A stretch of DNA of 5,234 bases from Chloroflexota bacterium (lineage in GTDB: Bacteria > Chloroflexota > Dehalococcoidia > Lucifugimonadales > VGZR01): assembly GCA_027625225.1 (NCBI GenBank), contig JAQBWG010000148.1, forward strand, positions 1-5,234. The letters are read 5' to 3'. Within the stretch, counting starts at the first letter, position 1. Each line of letters opens with the position of its first letter. Made by a program: the position numbers and the translations under genes. Shown piece by piece: positions 1 to 4,162 of the stretch. The notes beneath the pieces were generated by a model. The model searched no databases. It worked only from the letters and a program-made list of their open reading frames with translations, and was not told the DNA's origin.

Positions 1-6
1 TAATTC

Positions 7-50
7 AAAAAATAAAGAGGCCCGCCAAATGGCGGGCCTCTTTATTTTTT
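7..50. terminator. Bidirectional intrinsic terminator (perfect 20-bp hairpin)
   Basis: Positions 7-26 and 31-50 are exact reverse complements separated by the 4-nt loop AAAT. The G+C-rich core (GAGGCCCGCC / GGCGGGCCTC) is flanked by A-rich and T-rich ends, so RNA from either strand has a stem followed by a U-rich tract. It lies 31 bp beyond the stop codon of the minus-strand zinc-ribbon gene, which it should terminate. Its symmetry means it could also stop a plus-strand transcript entering from the left of the window. Confidence 0.93.
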
Positions 51-80
51 AGCGCTGTATTAAGACGCTAGTACGGTTGC

Positions 81-419
81 TTAGTACCGCGAACCGCCAC
101 CACCGCCACCGGACGGGCGGGTGTCGAAGCAGTCGCGACAGTAAACGGGACGGTCACCCCTCGGAAGGAAGGGTACCTCGCCTTCGTTACCGCACTGGGA
201 GCATGTAATCTTGTACATCTCCCGCGGGCCACCCATTGAACCTCCGCCCATGCCACCACCGCCGCCGCCACTTCGGGCGCGACGGGCTGAACGACAGGAC
301 GGGCATCGCTTGGGCTCGTTTGTATAGCCCTTCTCCGCGTGATACTGCTGGTCATCAGCAGCAAACGTGAACTCAGAACCACACTCCATACATGTCAACG
401 ATCGATCTTGGTAAACCAC
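81..419 (-). CDS. Double zinc-ribbon protein, glycine-rich (CxxC-x17-CxxC family)
   Basis: A small protein of 112 residues with two metal-binding modules. The first has C10-x2-C13 paired with C39-x2-C42, and a TNEPKRCPSCR segment typical of the 'probable zinc-ribbon' (zf-trcl) family. The second has C73-x2-C76 and C94-x2-C97, exactly the CxxC-x17-CxxC spacing. A glycine-rich linker (about residues 51-64) joins them, and a second run of six glycines precedes the C-terminal SRY. No signal peptide or membrane segment is visible, so it is probably cytoplasmic. The molecular role of such proteins is not established; nucleic-acid or protein binding through the ribbons is inference. The start is GTG at 419, chosen because a strong AAGGAG lies 6 nt upstream and the N-terminus matches the usual length before the first CxxC. 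It is monocistronic in view, divergent from the downstream operon, and followed by a strong terminator. The domain call is firm; the function is unknown. Confidence 0.9.
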   Translation of the reverse strand: MVYQDRSLTCMECGSEFTFAADDQQYHAEKGYTNEPKRCPSCRSARRARSGGGGGGMGGGSMGGPREMYKITCSQCGNEGEVPFLPRGDRPVYCRDCFDTRPSGGGGGGSRY

Positions 420-425
420 CTGGGA

Positions 426-431
426 CTCCTT
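426..431 (-). promoter_or_regulatory. Shine-Dalgarno AAGGAG deciding a GTG start
   Basis: On the minus strand AAGGAG is followed by a 6-nt spacer and then GTG at 419-417. This near-ideal site supports the GTG as the start of the zinc-ribbon gene, since no ATG is suitably placed. Confidence 0.8.
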
Positions 432-456
432 TTTCCCTCTAGATTTGTAGGCGACG

Positions 457-462
457 GTTATA
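457..462 (-). promoter_or_regulatory. Possible -10 element (TATAAC) for the zinc-ribbon gene
   Basis: The minus strand reads TATAAC here, a 5/6 match to TATAAT, placing a transcription start about 30 nt before the GTG codon. I see no TTGACA-like hexamer 16-18 bp upstream. The same site reads TATAAT on the plus strand (459-464), also without a good -35. This is only a weak candidate. Confidence 0.25.
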
Positions 463-494
463 ATCCCGGGCGGCTGTGATTAGCTTTCCTAGAC

Positions 495-508
495 GTGAAC
501 TCGTTCAC
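495..508. repeat. Inverted repeat GTGAAC-TC-GTTCAC, possible operator
   Basis: Perfect 6-bp arms with a 2-nt centre lie in the gap between the divergent zinc-ribbon gene and the SDR-queC-folE operon. The compact symmetry is like that of dimeric repressor operators. No regulator gene is in the window, and an inverted repeat of this size can occur by chance about once in several kilobases, so the regulatory role is inference. Confidence 0.35.
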
Positions 509-521
509 CACTTATCAATAC

Positions 522-541
522 AATAGCATATTTCTGCTATT
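522..541. repeat. Inverted repeat AATAGCA-N6-TGCTATT in an AT-rich patch
   Basis: Perfect 7-bp arms are separated by TATTTC, 13 bp to the right of the GTGAAC inverted repeat. The stretch from about 509 to 545 is clearly AT-rich compared with the surrounding sequence, as expected near a promoter. The right arm contains TGCTATTTT, a poor extended -10 look-alike. It could be an operator, or a weak hairpin followed by only four T residues. Nothing in the sequence decides between these. Confidence 0.35.
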
Positions 542-702
542 TTCGCCAGTGTGAATGCTTTTCCAAGCCTTAGCCACCGCATCGGCAGGTGTGGTGATAC
601 TGGTATTCGATGCCAAGTTCGCATGCTAAGATTACGCATCATGTGGCGGTCATATTCGTCTCTTTTACCAAGAATAGGTCAGACTCCTTCCCAAAGGCAG
701 CT

Positions 703-1476
703 ATGTTGAGTCTTAAAGGAAAAGGTGCACTTATCGTTGGAGCCAAAAGAGTAGGGCAGGTAATCGCCCATCGCCTTGCCGATGAGGGTATCAATATCGC
801 TATCGGTTATCGCAGTTCCAGCGAGGAAGCCGAGCATTTACAGAGTGCGCTGTCCAAGAAGCATGTGAAAGCCTGTCTTGTTCAGGGTGACTTGACCAGT
901 GAAGGCGACGTGAAGCGGATGGTAGACGAAACCTCTTCCCAGTTAGGCGATATTTCGTTCGTGGTGAATTTAGCCTCAGGTTTCCCACGCACTCCGCTCG
1001 AGGGCCTCGACGGTGAGTCGTGGGACGAATCGCTGGGTGACGCGAAAGGTAGCTACCTCCTGGCTCTTCATGCGTCGCGTGCGATGGCGAAGAACCCCGG
1101 CCCGACACGCGGTCATATCGTGCTGTTCAGCGATGCGTGGGTTCCCGACATACCGTATTGGGATTACATACCCTACCTGACAGCGAAAGCTGCGATTGAT
1201 TTTCTTGCCCGTGTGTTTGCCACCGAGTTGGCGCCCCAGGGAATTCTTGTAAACGCCATCGCTCCCGGCCCAACCATGCGTCCGCCGCATATCAGCGGCG
1301 ATCTATGGCAAAGCGAGGTTCTCGCACGTACGCCACTGAACCGCGAATCTTCGCCCGACGACATGGCGGAGGTGATTGTCGCGCTTCTCAAAAGCACTTC
1401 CATCACCGGCGAAACTATTCGCGTTGATGCGGGTGTGCATCTTGCCGGTCCCGGCCCAAAGCTCACCGATGACTAA
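703..1476 (+). CDS. Short-chain dehydrogenase/reductase, pteridine reductase-like (FolM/PTR1-type)
   Basis: A 257-residue Rossmann-fold oxidoreductase of normal SDR length. Visible motifs are the nucleotide loop VGAKRVG (12-18), GYRSS after the second strand (35-39) that suggests NADPH preference, GDL (62-64), NLAS (89-92), the catalytic YLTAK (Y158, K162), VNAIAPGP (183-190) and the C-terminal VDAG (241-244). The GAKRVG loop and an Asp (D144) at about the position of the usual catalytic Ser resemble pteridine reductase PTR1 and FolM, which reduce dihydropterins or dihydrofolate. A folE gene two genes downstream agrees with a pterin substrate; this is inference. Oddities: the glycine loop looks one residue shorter than TGxxxRxG, D144-to-Y158 spacing is 14 rather than 13, and the usual helix Asn appears to be D113. 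The start at 703 has AAAGG 5 nt upstream. An upstream in-frame ATG at 610 would add 31 residues unlike SDRs and has no good ribosome site. Another SDR activity (for example acyl or sugar reduction) cannot be excluded. Confidence 0.88.
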   Translation: MLSLKGKGALIVGAKRVGQVIAHRLADEGINIAIGYRSSSEEAEHLQSALSKKHVKACLVQGDLTSEGDVKRMVDETSSQLGDISFVVNLASGFPRTPLEGLDGESWDESLGDAKGSYLLALHASRAMAKNPGPTRGHIVLFSDAWVPDIPYWDYIPYLTAKAAIDFLARVFATELAPQGILVNAIAPGPTMRPPHISGDLWQSEVLARTPLNRESSPDDMAEVIVALLKSTSITGETIRVDAGVHLAGPGPKLTDD

Positions 1477-2131
1477 GGTCGCGGTGTTAACCAGCGGGGG
1501 GCTCGACAGCGCTATTCTTCTAGCGGATGTAGCTAAGGAACAACAGGCTTTCCCTCTATACGTAAAAGCCGGTCTTGTATGGGAAGAACAAGAACTTCGG
1601 ATGCTTGAGCGGTTTATATCGACTCTGGACAATCCTGCTATTCAGCCGTTGACAGTCATCCCTGCGCCGGTCGCCGCCCTGTACGGTGACCACTGGAGCC
1701 TCACCGGCGATTGGGTTCCCGAGGCGGCAACGGCCGCATCCAACCTCTTCCTCCCCGGCCGTAATGTGCTACTTCTTAGCTTAGCTGCGTTGTGGTGCAG
1801 CACACACGGCGTCTCCCGCATCGCTATCGGCACGCTGTGGGGGAATCCCTTCCCAGACGCTACGCAGGTTTTTTTCGACACATTTGCCGCGGTGGTTTCG
1901 AAGGGACTGGCTCATCCGATACGTATCGAGGCTCCATTCCGGAATCTGAATAAGGAAGATGTCATCAAAGCTCACGATGACTTGCCATTGGACTTAACAT
2001 TGACCTGTATGGCTCCGCGCGAGGGCATACACTGCGGGGATTGCAATAAATGCGACGAACGACAGAGCGCCTTTAAACAAGCCGGCGTAAAGGATATGAC
2101 TCGTTACGCCAAGATCAAGGAGCAGGCTTAG
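1469..2131 (+). CDS. queC: QueC-like 7-cyano-7-deazaguanine (preQ0) synthase, divergent PP-loop subfamily
   Basis: A 220-residue PP-loop ATP-pyrophosphatase. QueC converts 7-carboxy-7-deazaguanine, ammonia and ATP to preQ0, the precursor of queuosine and other 7-deazaguanines. Visible are the PP-loop SGGLDS (9-14), the FLPGRN motif (94-99; QueC consensus is close to VPGRN), and the C-terminal zinc site C180-x8-CGDC-x2-C (C180, C189, C192, C195). Differences from classical QueC: the YPDCR segment is replaced by FPDAT (128-132), and the YNQRH-type segment after the second strand by YVKAGLVWE (31-39). YGDHWSLTG (72-80) looks specific to a subfamily. The start is the ATG within ATGACTAA, overlapping the SDR stop by 8 nt. 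No Shine-Dalgarno is seen, so reinitiation after SDR translation is likely. An upstream in-frame ATG at 1376 is rejected because it would put 31 residues before the PP-loop and lies inside the SDR gene. The fold call is firm; preQ0 as the actual product is likely but not proven. Confidence 0.85.
   Translation: MTKVAVLTSGGLDSAILLADVAKEQQAFPLYVKAGLVWEEQELRMLERFISTLDNPAIQPLTVIPAPVAALYGDHWSLTGDWVPEAATAASNLFLPGRNVLLLSLAALWCSTHGVSRIAIGTLWGNPFPDATQVFFDTFAAVVSKGLAHPIRIEAPFRNLNKEDVIKAHDDLPLDLTLTCMAPREGIHCGDCNKCDERQSAFKQAGVKDMTRYAKIKEQA
2117..2122 (+). promoter_or_regulatory. Shine-Dalgarno AAGGAG for the folE GTG start
   Basis: AAGGAG sits inside the last codons of the queC-like gene, 8 nt before GTG at 2131. 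It supports the GTG start, which shares one base with the upstream TAG stop (TAGTG). Confidence 0.8.
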
Positions 2132-2748
2132 TGGACAAACATGAACAGGCCGCGCGACTCAACCCGCTCTTGCGCGAGGTACTGGAGCTCCTCGGGGAAG
2201 ACCCCGACCGCGAAGGGCTTCGTAAGACGCCACAGCGGTGGGCGGAAGCTCTTCTTACATATACCGAGGGCAATCATATTGACCCCCAGGAGCACTTAAA
2301 GGTCATCTTCCAACTCGATGAGGACGACTACCCTCAAGATTCGGACGACATGGTTCTGGTGGATAATATCGAGTTCACATCCACCTGTGAGCACCACTTG
2401 GCTCCCTTTCGCGGGGTCGTGCATATCGCCTATATCCCGAATGCCAAGAAGCGTGTCATCACCGGACTGTCAAAGCTGTCGAGGGTGGTTGAGACGTTCG
2501 CCCGCAGACTCCAGGTGCAAGAACGCATGACCCAGCAAATCGCCAATGCGATTGACGAGCACTTGAAGCCACTCGGGGTTATCGTTGTCGTGCAAGCTAT
2601 GCATTACTGCATGGTCGCCAGAGGGGTACAGCAACGGTCTAGCCTTTCGCTTACCACGGCGCGGCGTGGACTGTTTCATAGCAACCAAAACCTGGAGGCG
2701 AAGTTCCAAGCATATCTGAAGCTTCGCATGGACAGCTCGAAGGTATAG
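2131..2748 (+). CDS. folE: GTP cyclohydrolase I (FolE, type IA)
   Basis: A 205-residue cytoplasmic enzyme converting GTP to 7,8-dihydroneopterin triphosphate plus formate, the entry step to folate, other pterins and 7-deazaguanines. The family hallmarks are all visible: GEDPDREGLRKTPQRWAEA (22-40), the zinc site CEHHLAPF (C86, H88, H89), GLSKLSR (112-118, S114 and K115 at the triphosphate site), VQERMTQQI (129-137, Q130 and E131), and HYCMVARGV (158-166, with H158 catalytic and C160 the third zinc ligand by homology to E. coli H179/C181). The length is slightly shorter than the roughly 220 residues of E. coli FolE. The presence of both zinc cysteines makes this the zinc-dependent type I rather than FolE2. 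The GTG start overlaps the upstream stop by 1 nt and has a good AAGGAG. Third gene of the SDR-queC-folE operon; its product could feed both partners. Confidence 0.97.
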   Translation: MDKHEQAARLNPLLREVLELLGEDPDREGLRKTPQRWAEALLTYTEGNHIDPQEHLKVIFQLDEDDYPQDSDDMVLVDNIEFTSTCEHHLAPFRGVVHIAYIPNAKKRVITGLSKLSRVVETFARRLQVQERMTQQIANAIDEHLKPLGVIVVVQAMHYCMVARGVQQRSSLSLTTARRGLFHSNQNLEAKFQAYLKLRMDSSKV

Positions 2749-2754
2749 CTATAC
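2743..2754. repeat. 12-bp perfect palindrome over the folE stop codon
   Basis: GTATAGCTATAC is its own reverse complement and spans the folE TAG stop. A palindrome of this size is expected about once in 4 kb by chance, so it is noted only as a possible protein-binding site or the first of the hairpins in this gap. Confidence 0.3.
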
Positions 2755-2764
2755 GTCTTAGTAA

Positions 2765-2782
2765 ACCGCACTATTATGCGGT
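2765..2782 (+). other. Small hairpin ACCGCA-N6-TGCGGT after folE
   Basis: Perfect 6-bp arms with a loop of six (CTATTA). There is no T-tract after it, so it is not an intrinsic terminator on its own. The loop and right arm contain TATTAT (2772-2777), a 5/6 match to a -10 hexamer, but no -35 partner is visible. Possibly part of the folE 3' end or of the transporter leader. Confidence 0.35.
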
Positions 2783-2809
2783 GGACAAGCAATAAAGAGT
2801 CGGGGTATC

Positions 2810-2830
2810 ATCAGGCGGTTGCGCCTTGAT
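2810..2830 (+). other. Hairpin with one bulged base in the folE-MFS gap
   Basis: ATCAGGCG (2810-2817) pairs with CGCCTTGAT (2822-2830) around a GTTG loop, giving eight pairs with a single bulged T. It lies 10 bp before the stronger hairpin at 2841-2872. Its role is unknown; tandem hairpins may protect or end the operon transcript. Confidence 0.35.
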
Positions 2831-2840
2831 TCATTGCACG

Positions 2841-2872
2841 CATGAGGGGCGGTCGAACGACCGCCCCTCATG
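2841..2872 (+). terminator. Strong hairpin after the SDR-queC-folE operon, probable terminator
   Basis: Positions 2841-2855 and 2858-2872 are perfect 15-bp complements (CATGAGGGGCGGTCG and its reverse complement), so the stem is very stable with a tight GAAC-type loop. It lies about 90 bp past the folE stop and 39 bp before the chosen transporter start. The sequence after the stem (TTATGTCC) is a poor U-tract, so it may be a non-canonical terminator, a bidirectional block or an mRNA 3'-end stabiliser. The right arm contains the alternative transporter ATG at 2870, which would be buried in the stem. Confidence 0.6.
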
Positions 2873-2911
2873 TTATGTCCGACATCCGATGTAACGGTGT
2901 TTCTGCCAAAT

Positions 2912-4162
2912 ATGAAAGTCCATCTAATTGACGTTGACCCCAATGAACGCAGGCTGCTGACCTATACGTTCATTGCCCATGCTGTATCAGATGCTTGGCA
3001 CATCCTTTATCCGTCACTCCTGTTCCTCATAGCCGTCGACTACGAAAATCTTTTCTTTCTTGCAGTGCTCGCCAATGTGGTCATAGCTTCCCGCGCCCTT
3101 GCCGGTGTACTCGCAGGGATTATTTCGGATAGGTACAACGCTCGCATTCTATACGCGGCGTTTGCGATATTATCTGCCGCCGGAAGCTTCATGGCCGCGG
3201 CCCCATGGGGTCCGGTCGGGCTAGCCGCCGGATTGTTCGTGCTGGGTGTAGGAACGGGTATCTACCATCCGGTCGGTCTTGCGGCAATCGGGCGGAATAT
3301 CCGTCAGAAGGCTCCCGCGCTGGGCATTCACGAAATGGGCGGGCTCGTCGGGCTGGGTATTTTGCCGATAGCAATCGTCAGTATCGGTGTCCGGTTTGGA
3401 TGGGAGTGGGGATTCGTACTGGCCGGATTCCTATCCTTGATTCCGCTTGTGACGCTGTTTCTAGCCCCTAAGGAGTTCGACCATCCGCCTAAAGCTGAAT
3501 CCAGGCAGACCGTTTCACTCAAAGAAGTTGTCAGGCTCTTTACCCAGAAAAAGGTTATGGGAATCTATCTGACTGCAGCGTTTCTCGAAACTTCACAGAT
3601 GGGCTTCACGACCTTTTTAACGTTGGCTATTGCCGATATCGGCGGCTTCGGCGAAAGGACCTTCCTCCAAATATCTATAACGGCGCTGTATCTCAGCTTC
3701 ACTATCCTGATAGGTTCACCCGGGAGTCTTTTGGGGGGACGGCTGGGAGACAAGTTCTCACCGGTAAAAGTTCTTACCGTTCTCTCTCTCGTGCCCATCC
3801 CATTCCTGATTCTGATGGGTATGACAACAGGAGCGCTCTGGCTCGCCCTCGCCGCCGTGATTCGCTTTCCGTTCACGGCTATGTCGCCACTGGTCAACAC
3901 GATGATTGCCCAGCAGCTTCCCGGCAATACGCAGGGCAAGGCTTACGCCATTTCGTACGGGCTCGGCCCTATCATCGCCGCACTAGTGGCTTTGCTCGCT
4001 GGAGTCATCGCAGAAGCGCACGGCGTGGAGTGGGTGTTTCCGTTGATGGCCGTGTTCCTGATACCGGCATCGCTATCCGCATTACTCATGTTGGGCTCAT
4101 CAAAAGAAGAACGCATCGCAAACAAAGAAGCGGCAGCGACGGCTTCGCAGGGTTCCGACTAA
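2912..4162 (+). CDS. MFS transporter, Fsr (fosmidomycin resistance)-like
   Basis: A 416-residue inner-membrane secondary transporter with about 12 predicted helices: roughly 16-42, 46-70, 79-98, 101-122, 142-163, 166-185, a polar central loop (186-212), then 214-240, 250-275, 286-304, 307-330, 343-368 and 373-394. The MFS loop motif appears after helix 2 as GIISDRYNAR (69-78) and again in the second half as GGRLGDKFSP (275-284). The GTGIYHPVGLAAIG stretch (114-127) and LGIHEMGGLVGLGI (137-150) resemble the Fsr branch, which exports drugs or small metabolites. The substrate cannot be read from sequence. The start at 2912 (MKVHLIDVDPNERR) is preferred over ATG 2870, which lies inside a strong hairpin and would add 14 residues. 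Neither has a clear Shine-Dalgarno, so the start is uncertain. The hairpin before it suggests a transcript separate from folE. Its stop overlaps that of the convergent gene by 4 nt. Confidence 0.9.
   Translation: MKVHLIDVDPNERRLLTYTFIAHAVSDAWHILYPSLLFLIAVDYENLFFLAVLANVVIASRALAGVLAGIISDRYNARILYAAFAILSAAGSFMAAAPWGPVGLAAGLFVLGVGTGIYHPVGLAAIGRNIRQKAPALGIHEMGGLVGLGILPIAIVSIGVRFGWEWGFVLAGFLSLIPLVTLFLAPKEFDHPPKAESRQTVSLKEVVRLFTQKKVMGIYLTAAFLETSQMGFTTFLTLAIADIGGFGERTFLQISITALYLSFTILIGSPGSLLGGRLGDKFSPVKVLTVLSLVPIPFLILMGMTTGALWLALAAVIRFPFTAMSPLVNTMIAQQLPGNTQGKAYAISYGLGPIIAALVALLAGVIAEAHGVEWVFPLMAVFLIPASLSALLMLGSSKEERIANKEAAATASQGSD

Noticed and set aside
92..115. CCGCCACC-type tandem repeat, also at about 241-268
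   Set aside because: This is the antisense reading of glycine codons in the polyglycine tail and linker of the zinc-ribbon gene, so it is explained by the protein.
610..702. 31-residue N-terminal extension of the SDR from ATG 610
   Set aside because: The extension is unlike the start of SDR proteins and has no good ribosome site, whereas ATG 703 has AAAGG nearby and begins at the usual distance before the first strand.
541..702. preQ1 or tetrahydrofolate riboswitch upstream of the SDR-queC-folE operon
   Set aside because: The pathway made this worth looking for, but I see neither the preQ1 stem followed by an A-rich tail nor the conserved tetrahydrofolate-aptamer segments.
1376..1468. N-terminal extension of the QueC-like protein from ATG 1376
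   Set aside because: It lies wholly within the SDR coding sequence in another frame, and would push the PP-loop 31 residues inward compared with the family.
703..2748. Defence system containing a QueC-like protein (CBASS Cap9 or Qat)
   Set aside because: No nucleotidyltransferase, effector, ATPase or nuclease partner is present. The neighbours FolE and a pterin-reductase-like SDR point to cofactor or base metabolism.
2758..2943. Minus-strand open frame of 61 residues in the folE-transporter gap
   Set aside because: It crosses the strong hairpin and the transporter start, and encodes nothing recognisable. It is most likely a chance frame.
3565..3939. Minus-strand open frame of 124 residues within the transporter gene
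   Set aside because: It is a shadow of a clear 12-helix transporter, with no recognisable domain or ribosome site.
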